A DNA stretch of 64,000 nucleotides from Paenibacillus sp. MZ04-78.2 (GTDB lineage Bacteria; Bacillota; Bacilli; Paenibacillales; NBRC-103111): the NCBI RefSeq assembly GCF_024213375.1, contig NZ_JANAVJ010000001.1, positions 62,001 through 126,000 of the forward strand, in the 5' to 3' direction. A program made the position numbers and the translations under genes. Positions 19,534 to 28,366 of the stretch are shown one piece after another (position 1 is the stretch's first letter; every line of letters starts with the position of its first letter). The notes below the pieces were generated by a model. It did no database searches. It worked only from the letters and a program-made list of their open reading frames with translations, and had not been told where the DNA came from.

Positions 19534-20378
19534 GACCGCATCCCCCTTCGTTCGAATAGCCGATCTACAACGTCCGCAGCGACGCGGCGCGCCCCAATCG
19601 GCGCATGGAACACGACGCCGCCCCGTTCGCCATGGTAATCTGATCCCGCCGTTACCAACAAACCGTACTCGGCAGCCAACGCTTCGTAATGCGCTTCCTG
19701 CTCCGGCGTATGATCGGAATGGAATGCTTCCACACCGACGAGTCCCACTTCCGCAAGCAGCGGGATCAGTTCGTCCTCCCCGTACAACCCCGGATGCGCC
19801 AGCACCGGAGCTCCCCCGGCCTCCAGAATCCACTCCACCGCCTGCTGCGGCGTGATGCGGGGCGGATTCACATAGGCTGCCGACCCTCTGGCTAAATATC
19901 GGTCGAACGCTTCGGTCATCGAGCTTACATACCCTTTGCGCACCAAAGCATCCGCGATATGCGGACGGCCTACGGTGTCGCCCGCTTTTTTCGAGGTCCG
20001 CAGCGATTCGAGCACGTCGTCCATCGTGACGGACAGCCCCAGCTCTTGAAGCTTGTTCACGATCATTTCGTTGCGCCGATTGCGCACTTCTCTCAGCTCT
20101 GCAAGCCTCGACAGAAACCGAGGGTCCGTTTCGTCGATCCAGTAGCCGAGCACATGAATGTCCTGTCCGGCATGGACAGTGCTGATCTCCACGCCCGGCA
20201 CGACGGCGATGCCGTACTTCAAGCCCGCTTCCATCGCCTCCCGGAGTCCGCCCACCGTATCATGATCGGTGATTGCTACCGCTGCAAGCCCCGCCTCGGC
20301 GGCCAGCCGGACATTGTCGGCGGGCGGCCTCGTACCGTCCGAGGCCAGTGTATGCGTATGTAAATCTGCAAATGCCAT
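19530..20378 (-). CDS. PHP-domain metal-dependent phosphoesterase (YciV/TrpH-like)
   Basis: 282-residue PHP protein. The N-terminal metal motif is ADLHTHTLASDGT, followed by ITDHDTVGG, GVEIST and, near the C terminus, TAGSDYHG. E. coli relatives dephosphorylate 3',5'-nucleoside bisphosphates and trim short RNA ends; which substrate is used here cannot be read from the sequence. The start at MAFADLHTH has GGGAGG 11 bases upstream; a 16-codon extension would overlap the end of the LysR gene. Overlaps galU by four bases. Confidence 0.88.
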   Translation of the reverse strand: MAFADLHTHTLASDGTRPPADNVRLAAEAGLAAVAITDHDTVGGLREAMEAGLKYGIAVVPGVEISTVHAGQDIHVLGYWIDETDPRFLSRLAELREVRNRRNEMIVNKLQELGLSVTMDDVLESLRTSKKAGDTVGRPHIADALVRKGYVSSMTEAFDRYLARGSAAYVNPPRITPQQAVEWILEAGGAPVLAHPGLYGEDELIPLLAEVGLVGVEAFHSDHTPEQEAHYEALAAEYGLLVTAGSDYHGERGGVVFHAPIGARRVAADVVDRLFERRGMRS

Positions 20379-20416
20379 CGAACCACAGACCTCCCTTTTT
20401 TTCTCATACAAGTCTG

Positions 20417-21328
20417 TTATAACCACTGGCTTAAATCGCGCTCCCGCAAAAAGGTCATGAAGGTCACGGCCGAGATGGGGAGCAGCGTAGAGCTTAAATA
20501 TATGGCATGAAAGCTGCGGGCGAAGGAAACCCCTTCGACGTTCTTCACCTGCAATACGCCGAGCGTGGCTTCATGCTTAACGGAGGATTGCGATACGATC
20601 GAGATGCCGAGTCCGGCCTCTACGGCTGATTTCACCGCCCCTGTGCTGCCGAGCTCCATCACGATTTTCAAGGCGGACACATCGCAGCCGGCCCGGGCCA
20701 GCTCCTCCTCCATCACCTTGCGCGTTCCCGACCCTTGCTCACGCAAAACAAACGGATACTTTTCAAGCTCCTCCAGCCCGATATGCTCACGCTCGGCAAG
20801 CGGATGACGCCTCGGCACGATCAGCTTCAATTCGTCATTCAACACAGCTTCCGTATGCACGTCCGGATGATCCACCTCGGCCTCCACCAAGCCGAAGGTC
20901 AACTGATGACGGAGCACTTCCTCCAAAATTTGCTTCGTATTGATGACCTTCATGCTGACGGAGATGTTCGGGTATTCTTGCCCGAACGGTCCGAGCAGCC
21001 GGGGCAAAACATATTCCCCCACCGTTAAGCTCGCGCCCAGATGCAGCCGGCCTTCCAGCGTATGCGTGAATTTGGACATCCGGATGTCGGTTTCCCTCAT
21101 TAGCTCAATGCTGCGAGACGCAAACGGCAGCAGCGTCCGGCCGGCTTCGGTCAGCTCGACCCGCTTGGTCGACCGCACGAACAGCTTCGTCCCGAAATAG
21201 TCCTCAAGCGACTGTACCTGCATCGTCACCGCCGGCTGTGTCATATGCAGCGCCTGCGCGGCATAGGAGAAGCTCCCCTTCTCCGCAACGGTATGAAAAA
21301 TATGAAGCTGGTGAAAGTTAAGCGCCAT
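20417..21328 (-). CDS. LysR-family transcriptional regulator
   Basis: 303 residues, normal length. N-terminal winged helix-turn-helix (residues about 1-60: FHQLHIFHTVAEKGSFSYAA, then QPAVTMQVQSLE), then a two-lobed effector-binding domain. Resembles the CysL/CbbR-like subgroup, but the effector cannot be named. Start ATG has GGAGG seven bases upstream. It lies 38 bases upstream of the PHP gene in the same direction, which is unusual for LysR genes, normally divergent from their targets; it may be cotranscribed with PHP-galU. Confidence 0.9.
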   Translation of the reverse strand: MALNFHQLHIFHTVAEKGSFSYAAQALHMTQPAVTMQVQSLEDYFGTKLFVRSTKRVELTEAGRTLLPFASRSIELMRETDIRMSKFTHTLEGRLHLGASLTVGEYVLPRLLGPFGQEYPNISVSMKVINTKQILEEVLRHQLTFGLVEAEVDHPDVHTEAVLNDELKLIVPRRHPLAEREHIGLEELEKYPFVLREQGSGTRKVMEEELARAGCDVSALKIVMELGSTGAVKSAVEAGLGISIVSQSSVKHEATLGVLQVKNVEGVSFARSFHAIYLSSTLLPISAVTFMTFLRERDLSQWL

Positions 21329-21443
21329 AACGATTCCTCCGCAAGCGTTGTAGCCCCATTATATAAGAAAACCTTCATCGAAGCTAATTCAAGGATGCGC
21401 GACCGCGAATCAGCGGTTGGTTTTCTTGTGGGCGGGAAAGCGC

Positions 21444-21471
21444 TAAAAGCATGCCGGATTTCCGGCATGCT
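21444..21471 (-). terminator. Terminator of the hypothetical gene at 21489
   Basis: A perfect stem AGCATGCCGG/CCGGCATGCT with a four-base loop, followed on the minus strand by TTTT, 18 bases after the stop codon of the upstream gene. It also insulates the LysR gene downstream. Confidence 0.85.
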
Positions 21472-21488
21472 CGAATTATCCACGTATC

Positions 21489-21929
21489 TTATCTTCGTTT
21501 ACGGCTGTTCTTGATCAGCGTCATGCGCCGCGAATGGCGAAGCCAGGAATAATAGGAGCGCAAATCCCGCAGCTCCATCGTCTCCGACATCCTCCCGAGG
21601 AACGTGACGACGATCATTTTATACGCCTCCGCTTCCACCGCCGGTTCCGAAGCGTCCATCTTGACAAATTCGGCGACCATAACCAAATCCTCATCGATCA
21701 GATAAACATCCTGCTCGTTTTTGTAGTAGGGTAGGATCAAGTTCGACTTCAGCTTGCTCCATAAAAAAGCCGTAATGTCGTGAAAGCCTGTCTTCTCCGT
21801 TTCCACTCGATCGACCCATCGACTGCGAGCGTGATGAGTGACGACGATATCCGCAATCGGTTTGCCTCTAAGCAGCCTGTTACGCGATACTTTTTTTTGT
21901 TCCCGGCCTTCGACTTTCCCTCCGTTCAA
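21489..21929 (-). CDS. Hypothetical protein
   Basis: 146 residues, family not recognised. A basic N terminus is followed by a His-Arg rich patch (VTHHARSRWVDRVE, about 30-43), a mixed middle with aromatic and acidic residues, and a strongly basic tail (SRRMTLIKNSRKRR). No signal peptide or membrane segment. The start is TTG with AAGGGG eight bases upstream. It is a single gene with its own strong terminator. The basic ends suggest nucleic-acid binding, but this is only a guess. Confidence 0.75.
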   Translation of the reverse strand: MNGGKVEGREQKKVSRNRLLRGKPIADIVVTHHARSRWVDRVETEKTGFHDITAFLWSKLKSNLILPYYKNEQDVYLIDEDLVMVAEFVKMDASEPAVEAEAYKMIVVTFLGRMSETMELRDLRSYYSWLRHSRRMTLIKNSRKRR

Positions 21930-22082
21930 CTTCCCAACCCCTTTCCTACAAAAATAGTTCCGTTACCCTATGTACACATCAAGCCACCTATTATTTTGCC
22001 TTATTCCAACTCGAGAATCAAATTAAAAAAACTTTAGAAACCCGGAGCCGGAACTTGCTGCTTGCCTAGGAGGCGCATGCCC

Positions 22083-22118
22083 AAAAAAAGAAAGGAGCTT
22101 CTGCGCACAGAAGCTCCC
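22083..22118 (-). terminator. Rho-independent terminator of ylbG
   Basis: On the minus strand GGGAGCTTCTG pairs with CAGAAGCTCC around a short loop and is followed by TTTCTTTTTTT, about 40 bases after the ylbG stop. Confidence 0.92.
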
Positions 22119-22156
22119 TTCCTATCGTAAGTTATGGTCGTATATTCGCTCCGAGA

Positions 22157-22423
22157 TTACAGGGAATAGAACCTTGTCTTATCCGGAACGTTGCTGTTAT
22201 ACTCAGTTTTGATCTCGTTTCGATACGAACGTTCCACTTTTTTTACAAACGGCAGCTTTTGAAGCTGCTTCACCGTTTCGTCCAGACGGCTGGAATAAAC
22301 GTACATCGCGGCATAGTGCAGTCTCTTGGAAATAAAATGGACATTTCCGTATTTCTCCAAATGCTTGCCAGCCGCTTTCAAATCGCTTACCCAGACAATA
22401 ATGCCGCTTCGCTCGGTAAACAT
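22157..22423 (-). CDS. ylbG: YlbG family protein (UPF0298, DUF2129)
   Basis: 88 residues. Family signature: a short strand (IIVWVSDLK), then LEKYGNVHFISKRLHYAAMYV and the C-terminal LPFVKKVERSYR. Function is unknown in the literature I know; in Bacillus it sits beside ylbF. The ATG at 22423 has AAGG nine bases upstream; a TTG two codons earlier is too close to that site. Here it is separated from ylbF by an asparaginase II-type gene on the other strand. Confidence 0.88.
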   Translation of the reverse strand: MFTERSGIIVWVSDLKAAGKHLEKYGNVHFISKRLHYAAMYVYSSRLDETVKQLQKLPFVKKVERSYRNEIKTEYNSNVPDKTRFYSL

Positions 22424-22476
22424 GGACAATGACCTTCTTTCTGTTTGCTATAGGATCAGGAAAGGATGGATGAACG

Positions 22477-23496
22477 ATGGTTGCACCGGAAAATGAATTG
22501 TTAGTCGAAATCTCCCGCGGATCGATGACCGAAAGCATACACCGTGGCCATATCGCCGTGGTGGATAATGAGCGGAAACTGCTGGCGTATGCCGGGAATC
22601 CGGAATTTTACACGTTCGCCCGCTCGACGGCCAAACTGCTGCAAGCCATCCCGCTGCTGGAAGCTGGCGGAAGCGAACGATTCGAGCTGACGTCATCGGA
22701 GACGGCGCTGCTTTGCGCCTCGCACGGAGGGGAACCGGAGCATGCGGCAACCGCTCTGGAGATTTTACGAAAGCTGGGACTGAATGAAAGCGCTCTAGGC
22801 TGCGGCCCGCAGGAGCCGATGTATAAGCCCGCGGCCGATGCGATAAAGCGGGAGCGGCGCGAACCCGGACAGCTTCATAACAACTGCTCCGGCAAGCATG
22901 CCGGCATGCTGGCGCTTGCCAAGCTCATGAATGTTCCTATACAACAGTATATCGCACCCGAGCATCCTGTCCAGCAAAAAATGCTCCGGACGGTCGCCGA
23001 TATGTGCGGAGTCCCGCCGGAAAGCATCACACTTGGAACCGACGGCTGCGGAGTCCCCGTATTCGCCGTCCCGCTGGCCTCGCTCGCATTCGCTTACGCG
23101 CGGCTCGGGCAGCCGGAGGGCCTTTCTCCGGAGCGGGCGGAGGCTTGCCGCACGATCATCGGAGCGATTCGGCAAGCGCCGTTCTATGTAGCCGGCAGCG
23201 AAAGATTCGATACTCGCCTCGTCGAGCTGACGCAAGGCCGCATCATCGGCAAAATGGGGGCCGAGGGCTTATACGCGGCCACCGTGCCGGAGCAGGGCAT
23301 CGGCATTGCGGTCAAAATCGAAGACGGCGCCGAACGCGCAATCTATCCCGCCGCAGCCGAAACGCTGCTCCAGCTCGGTTTGCTTAACGCCGAAGAGGCC
23401 GCGCAGCTTGCCAGCTTCCACCGTCCGGCGGTGAACAATCGCCGCGGCGATCAGGTCGGCATCGTCCGGCCGGTCTTCCGTCTTCATCGCGTCTAA
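22477..23496 (+). CDS. Asparaginase II-family protein
   Basis: 339 residues of the PF06089-type asparaginase II family, which is unrelated in sequence to the AnsA/AnsB family. Conserved blocks: RSTAKLLQAIPL near 50, CASHGGEPEH near 87, HNNCSGKHAGMLA near 135 and the GTDGCGVPVF block near 187. Members cleave L-asparagine to aspartate and ammonia, though few are characterised. No signal peptide, so cytoplasmic. It is a monocistronic plus-strand gene between two minus-strand genes with a strong terminator directly after it. Confidence 0.88.
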   Translation: MVAPENELLVEISRGSMTESIHRGHIAVVDNERKLLAYAGNPEFYTFARSTAKLLQAIPLLEAGGSERFELTSSETALLCASHGGEPEHAATALEILRKLGLNESALGCGPQEPMYKPAADAIKRERREPGQLHNNCSGKHAGMLALAKLMNVPIQQYIAPEHPVQQKMLRTVADMCGVPPESITLGTDGCGVPVFAVPLASLAFAYARLGQPEGLSPERAEACRTIIGAIRQAPFYVAGSERFDTRLVELTQGRIIGKMGAEGLYAATVPEQGIGIAVKIEDGAERAIYPAAAETLLQLGLLNAEEAAQLASFHRPAVNNRRGDQVGIVRPVFRLHRV

Positions 23497-23500
23497 AGCA

Positions 23501-23530
23501 CGGGCCCGGGGTATCCCCGGGCCCGTTTTA
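23501..23530 (+). terminator. Rho-independent terminator of the asparaginase gene
   Basis: CGGGCCCGGGG and CCCCGGGCCCG form an 11-base-pair GC stem with a three-base loop, followed by TTTTA, five bases after the stop. Confidence 0.93.
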
Positions 23531-23537
23531 TCGCTTG

Positions 23538-23984
23538 TTAACCGCACTTGCCGCTGCAGCTTCCTCCGGAGGAGCAGCCTGTACCGGCTGCAAGCGGATC
23601 GTTCGAAGGCACCTTGATCGTATCCGATACGGAACGAGCGATGATCTCCGACACGTCGTGCAGCAAGTTATCCAACCGCTTCTCCGCTTCCTTGAAGCGC
23701 CGGACGGATTCTACGGCATCAAGCCGTTCCTGAACCGCCTTGACCCGGTCAAGCGCCTCATGGTAATTCGGATGAAAATGCCCGAAGCGTTCGCACTCCT
23801 CGAACAATTCCTTGACTTTCGCAAACTCCTTCACCAACTGCCGAACTTCCTCGTCGGCATCCTTGCGCTGTTTCCAATATAAATAATCCGCCGTTTCTGC
23901 GGAGAACTTGATGCGGTCAGCCAGCTCATATGACCCAAGCAGTATGGCAGACATGTCGAGCGTATGCGTCTCCGTTACCGCCAT
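23538..23984 (-). CDS. ylbF: YlbF/YmcA family protein, RNase Y regulator
   Basis: 148 residues. Helical YlbF core (about 10-110) with LGSYELADRIKFS and a final cysteine-rich tail CSSGGSCSGKCG. In B. subtilis YlbF, YmcA and YaaT form the Y-complex that steers RNase Y toward mRNA maturation and carries [4Fe-4S] clusters; the tail cysteines fit that. The start at 23984 (MAVTETHTLD) is family-like; the ORF opens seven codons earlier at an ATG with no ribosome site. Confidence 0.9.
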   Translation of the reverse strand: MAVTETHTLDMSAILLGSYELADRIKFSAETADYLYWKQRKDADEEVRQLVKEFAKVKELFEECERFGHFHPNYHEALDRVKAVQERLDAVESVRRFKEAEKRLDNLLHDVSEIIARSVSDTIKVPSNDPLAAGTGCSSGGSCSGKCG

Positions 23985-24073
23985 GCGGCAGCACCGTCCT
24001 TTCATTCGGGTATGATTCGTCAGACCATGTCAGACCTGTTTATCATACCATACATGAGGACGGCCGTGCTGAA

Positions 24074-26125
24074 TTAATATTTATCGTTTATCCCGGGAAG
24101 AATCAGCCGCATTTCCTGCCACTCCTCCGCCAGCCAGCGTACCTCCGACGTTTCGTCCTGCGTGCCGCCGGACAAACCGAGTCCGGTCATGCACCAGGTT
24201 CCCCGCGTTTCCTGCACTTTGCGGGGAACGATGCGAAAGTCGGCGCCATTTTTGCGAATTTGCAGCACCGAACGCATCTCGATCGCCTTTTCGACGATTT
24301 CTTTGCGGGTCGATACATGATAGTTCCGGTAATCTCGAAGCCACATCTGAGGAATATCCTGCAAGGAAGGATAAACGTCGGAGGCTTCCGGCAACCGTGT
24401 CTGCAGTCTGAGGAAACCGACGGAATTTCTCGAGTAAATAAGCCCTTTGTCCAGCGGCTCGACGGTAAGCAACTTCTTTACGGATGCGGTCCATTCGGTA
24501 GACAGCTTCGGGTAACGGTTCGAGTTCCTTTCCCCATCCGTTTCCGCCTGAGCCGCCGGGAAAGCAGGCAGCCCGGGCATAAAGCCCGCTTTTTCCAAAG
24601 CAACAGCAAGCGGCTTTGCGTCTACGGCCGCAATAAGAAAATCCCGCCCGTTCAGCATTTCCTTCACGTACGGGGAAGCGGCTGGCAGCTTGGCGACTGT
24701 TCGGGCGGTTTCATCATCGGCACAGCGAAGCAGCAGCGCTTGGGTAAAGACGGTTTTGCCGTACGGCTTCGCCCACTGCCCGATGCTTAACCGAACATGG
24801 TCCGGTACGCCGTAGATCGCATGACACTCCAGAAAATCGCATATTTCCGCAGCCGTACGGCCATTTTCCAGAGCCCGCTTGACGCTTTCCTTCGACAATT
24901 TATAGACACTTACCTGATCCCGCGCCACCAGATCGGCCAAGCAGCAAAGCTCCCAGCGCACTTTGCCCGCGACATCCGGGGGCACCAGAAGTTCAAAATC
25001 GGGCTGAACCATAAATCCGCCGTCTTCCGCTTCGTCCTCCATGGCCTGCTCGTCCCGCAAGACGAGCGGAAACGTCCATCGGTAGGCGTCTGGTCCCCCC
25101 ATCAGATCGGAGCTTTGCTCCAGAAATCCCAGCGCAGCGAGCGGCTCCAGCCACAACCTGAGCAAATACCGGGTGCTCTCCGCTCTTTCCCCGCTCTTTA
25201 CCGACTCAGGCAGTAGACTGAACGTCTCCAACCGTTCCAGCAATTGCTCCGCCGTTATCCATGTCCCGTCGTTTACGCGCTCCAGAAGGCACACGGCGTG
25301 CTGCAGCCACGCCGCGGCAGGAAGCGCCAGTGTTTTCCAAAGCCCGTACAAACGGCGCATCTGCGCGGCCAGCGGCTGGTCCAGAAAAACGTCTACTGCT
25401 TCGACGCCCAGCTTAAGCTCTTCGTCTTCCGGAACGACAAGCTGCAACCGCAAAAGCATATCCAGCACCAACGCAATCTTCGGAGAATACGTATCGGCAT
25501 ACGCATATTTCAGCGAAAGCGGCTCAAGAGCCTCTTCCCGGAGCCGCACCCGTTCGGACAATTTCTGAAGCTGCTTTTTGTGCAAAGTTCCGTTTTTGGT
25601 CAGCTTAAGCCCCTGTTCTGCGGCAAGCACCATCGTATAAAACAAATCGCGCGCCAAATTCGGCTCACCGGGCAGGGCCGGTGCCTGGCTCAACCCTGCG
25701 CTTCCCGGCGCCTCGCCAAGCCCGGAGGACATTTCGGGAAATAAAACCGACTGCCAGCAGGAAAATCCGTCCTCCGGCATGAAATACAATGGCTCGCCCC
25801 ATGTTTTGAGAAATGAAAAAACGATGCCCTTGCGAAGCAATCCGGCCAGGCCCATTTTTACCTCAGCTCCGGACAAGGGGCCGACTGCCGCTCGCTCCAA
25901 TTCCGCATCGTCGAACGGCTCACAGCCGATTCGCCGCACAACCGCCTCAAGCACCGTACGCTCGGAACGGCTCAACCGGTTGCAAACGGTCTCCATCACG
26001 ACGGGGTCGGTCCATAGTTGACAAAGCGAAGCTCCTTGACCAAGCCAAGGCGCGTAGACCGTTTCGGCTTCCAGCCGGCTCTTCAGCTCTCGGGGCATCC
26101 GCAGCAGCAACTGCGCGTAATTCAT
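24074..26125 (-). CDS. Helicase-associated protein partner of XPB-like helicase
   Basis: 683-residue soluble protein. The N terminus (MNYAQLLLRMPRELKSRLE) has winged-helix-like repeats (about 50-110), and the middle (MVQPDFELLVPPD, about 365-450) matches the helicase-associated domain typical of bacterial XPB partners, where it is followed by a run such as FELCCLADLV. The start ATG has GGAGG ten bases upstream and overlaps the stop of the helicase gene by four bases. Tight coupling suggests a complex with the helicase. The rest of the protein is not recognised. Confidence 0.8.
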   Translation of the reverse strand: MNYAQLLLRMPRELKSRLEAETVYAPWLGQGASLCQLWTDPVVMETVCNRLSRSERTVLEAVVRRIGCEPFDDAELERAAVGPLSGAEVKMGLAGLLRKGIVFSFLKTWGEPLYFMPEDGFSCWQSVLFPEMSSGLGEAPGSAGLSQAPALPGEPNLARDLFYTMVLAAEQGLKLTKNGTLHKKQLQKLSERVRLREEALEPLSLKYAYADTYSPKIALVLDMLLRLQLVVPEDEELKLGVEAVDVFLDQPLAAQMRRLYGLWKTLALPAAAWLQHAVCLLERVNDGTWITAEQLLERLETFSLLPESVKSGERAESTRYLLRLWLEPLAALGFLEQSSDLMGGPDAYRWTFPLVLRDEQAMEDEAEDGGFMVQPDFELLVPPDVAGKVRWELCCLADLVARDQVSVYKLSKESVKRALENGRTAAEICDFLECHAIYGVPDHVRLSIGQWAKPYGKTVFTQALLLRCADDETARTVAKLPAASPYVKEMLNGRDFLIAAVDAKPLAVALEKAGFMPGLPAFPAAQAETDGERNSNRYPKLSTEWTASVKKLLTVEPLDKGLIYSRNSVGFLRLQTRLPEASDVYPSLQDIPQMWLRDYRNYHVSTRKEIVEKAIEMRSVLQIRKNGADFRIVPRKVQETRGTWCMTGLGLSGGTQDETSEVRWLAEEWQEMRLILPGINDKY

Positions 26126-27816
26126 ATCGAGACCGCCTCCTTCGATCCATCCGCCCATTCGATCCGGTAGCGGTAGCCCTGTTCGATCAAGAACAGCTGC
26201 CGGTTCAGCGCGAACTCCTGCTCTTTCGTATCCTCGCTGACGAGCGTATAGAAGACCGCCCGGTTCATGCCCGCCTTGGGCCGCAATATCCGTCCGAGCC
26301 GCTGCGCCTCCTCCTGCCTCGAGCCGAAGCTGCCCGATATTTGGATCGCCACTGTCGCATCGGGCAGATCGACCGCGAAGTTGGCCACTTTGGATACGAT
26401 CAGCGCCGGAACCGTCCCGCCGCGAAAGCCGGAATACAACGCTTCCCGCTCCTCATAAGGCATTTCACCGCTTATCATAGGAAGCTTCGTAGCTTCTGCA
26501 AGCTGGCGAAGCTGCTCCAAATATTGGCCGATAATTAAAATTTGCTCGCCGTCATGCTTGCTCAGCAGCTCGCGGACGACCTTCAGCTTGTCCGGGTTGA
26601 CACTGGCCTCCCGCATTTTGTATCTTGGCGCCGCGGCGAGGTAAGCTTCATTCTCTTTCTCCGCCATCGGAACCCGGAGCTCGACGCACTCGACCGAGGC
26701 AATCCAGCCTTGCGTCTCCAGCTCCTTCCACGGCATCTCGTAGCGCTTGGGCCCGACCAGCGAGAACACATCCTCTTCCCGGCCGTCCTCCCGGATCAGT
26801 GTCGCCGTCAGGCCAAGCCGGCGCGTCGCCTGAATGTCCGCTGTAACACGGAACACCGGGGCCGGAAGCAGATGCACCTCGTCGTAGACGATCAAGCCCC
26901 AGTCGCGTTTGTTGAACAGGTCCATATGGATGAACGGATCATCTTTGGATTTGCGGTAAGTCAGGATCTGATACGTGGCCACCGTAATCGGGCGCACTTC
27001 TTTTTGCATTCCCGTGTACTCGCCGACCAAGTCTTCCGTAACGTCCGTTTTCTCCAAAATTTCCCGCTTCCACTGCCGTACCGAAGTGCTGTTTGACGTC
27101 AAAATCAGCGTCGCGCAGTTCAGCTTTCCCATCGCGGCGATGCCGATCACCGTTTTCCCGGCGCCGCAAGGCAGGACCAGCACGCCGCTGCCGCCATGCA
27201 GGCTCCCCTCCCGATAAAAGGAATCGACCGCCGACCTCTGATATTCCCGCAGTTCGAACGCCTGCTCACCAGCCTCCTCCGTCCGGAGGCGGATAGGAAG
27301 CGATTCGCCCCGGCTATAGCCCGCCAGGTCTTCAACCGGAAAGCCAAGCTTAACGAGCTCCTGCTTGAGAAGCCCCCGATACCGGGCGGAAAAACGTAGC
27401 GTCTGCGAATCAACCTGACACAACCCGTACGACCGCAAGGAACGGAAAGAAACCATCTCCTTGATCGCTTCTACGTCTTCCGAGATGAGAAGCAGATCGT
27501 CGCCCAGTCTTTCCATCCGAACAAGACCGTACCGCTCGACGAAGCGCCGGATATCTTGCTTAACGGCCATCGGAACGCCGAATTTCGCATGACGATCCAG
27601 GAAGCCAATAATCTCCTCGGACGTCAGCCCGGCTGCCGAGGCATTCCAGAGGGAAAGCGACGACATGCGATACGTATGGATGTTTTCCGGCGATTTGACG
27701 AGATCCGCAAACTTGGCGAGCCCGGCCCGCGCTTCTTCGAAAGCCGGGTGCCGCACTTCCAGCAGCACGCAAAAATCGGTTTGCACGATCAATGGGCGGT
27801 CTTTATGAAATGTCAT
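26122..27816 (-). CDS. XPB/Ssl2-type superfamily 2 DNA helicase
   Basis: 564 residues. An N-terminal helicase-associated region (about 1-180) precedes the helicase core: Walker A LPCGAGKTV at 215-223, DEVH at 312-315, TAT at 337-339, the XPB-specific RED motif at 342-344, and motif VI QRLGRILR at 505-512. In eukaryotes and archaea XPB acts in transcription and nucleotide excision repair; bacterial XPB has DNA-unwinding activity in vitro but an unsettled role. Start MTFHKDRPLIVQTDF has GGAGGGATCGGGAG just upstream; a 55-codon extension overlaps the divergent nuclease gene and is unlikely. Confidence 0.92.
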   Translation of the reverse strand: MTFHKDRPLIVQTDFCVLLEVRHPAFEEARAGLAKFADLVKSPENIHTYRMSSLSLWNASAAGLTSEEIIGFLDRHAKFGVPMAVKQDIRRFVERYGLVRMERLGDDLLLISEDVEAIKEMVSFRSLRSYGLCQVDSQTLRFSARYRGLLKQELVKLGFPVEDLAGYSRGESLPIRLRTEEAGEQAFELREYQRSAVDSFYREGSLHGGSGVLVLPCGAGKTVIGIAAMGKLNCATLILTSNSTSVRQWKREILEKTDVTEDLVGEYTGMQKEVRPITVATYQILTYRKSKDDPFIHMDLFNKRDWGLIVYDEVHLLPAPVFRVTADIQATRRLGLTATLIREDGREEDVFSLVGPKRYEMPWKELETQGWIASVECVELRVPMAEKENEAYLAAAPRYKMREASVNPDKLKVVRELLSKHDGEQILIIGQYLEQLRQLAEATKLPMISGEMPYEEREALYSGFRGGTVPALIVSKVANFAVDLPDATVAIQISGSFGSRQEEAQRLGRILRPKAGMNRAVFYTLVSEDTKEQEFALNRQLFLIEQGYRYRIEWADGSKEAVSI

Positions 27817-27859
27817 CTCCCGATCCCTCCACCTATAGCTGTCAGTTTTAGTATGAGGG

Positions 27860-28294
27860 TTGGGAGGGGGATTTAAACATTCGCCAAACAATCCCGACCG
27901 GGTAATCGAGGTCAAGCGCGTCGTCGATGGCGATACGTTCGAGACGATGTCGGGTGACAAAGTCCGCTTAATCGGCGTCAATACGCCCGAAACGGTGAAG
28001 CCGAACAGTCCCGTCGAATACTACGGGAAGGAAGACAGTCAATACACGAAGTCGAAGCTGACCGGCAAAACGGCATACCTCTTTGCGGACGCAGGGGATA
28101 AAGACAAGTATGGGCGGCTGCTCCGTTATGTGTTCGTTCAAGGCGATCCCGCGATGTTCAACGAAACGCTGGTCCGCGAAGGCTACGCCAATACGATGAC
28201 CATACCGCCTAACGTGATGTTCCAGGACAGCTTCGTCAAGCTGGAGCGGGAGGCGCGCAGCAAGAAAAAGGGGCTATGGGCCGACAATAAATAA
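27860..28294 (+). CDS. Staphylococcal-nuclease-like thermonuclease, N terminus unclear
   Basis: 144 codons in frame. The OB-fold nuclease domain is complete: VDGDTF (D23, D25), RLIGVNTPET with R36 and E44, and KYGRLLRY with R86, matching the catalytic Arg-Glu-Arg set of SNase. Family members normally carry a signal peptide or lipoprotein segment of 20-60 residues; here none exists, since a stop sits two codons upstream of the TTG. No good ribosome site fits the TTG (AGGG abuts it). Another ATG (27853) lies in a different frame, one base away across a GGGAGGGGG run. So the gene is either signal-less or 5'-truncated. Divergent from the XPB helicase gene, 43 bases between. Confidence 0.75.
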   Translation: MGGGFKHSPNNPDRVIEVKRVVDGDTFETMSGDKVRLIGVNTPETVKPNSPVEYYGKEDSQYTKSKLTGKTAYLFADAGDKDKYGRLLRYVFVQGDPAMFNETLVREGYANTMTIPPNVMFQDSFVKLEREARSKKKGLWADNK

Positions 28295-28301
28295 AGAACG
28301 T

Positions 28302-28333
28302 AAAAAAGGTCCGGCCGCATTTCGCCCGGACCA
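28302..28333. terminator. Bidirectional terminator between nuclease and oxidoreductase genes
   Basis: GGTCCGGGCG pairs with CGGCCGGACC around AAATG; on the minus strand six Ts follow, serving the oxidoreductase gene. The plus-strand tail is less T-rich. Confidence 0.85.
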
Positions 28334-28366
28334 TCTTCGTTTCTGGCCGATACATACTTCATTAGA

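Noticed and set aside
22077-22130. 17-codon ORF with AGGAGG three bases upstream
   Set aside because: It overlaps the ylbG terminator stem, spacing is too short and the product looks random.
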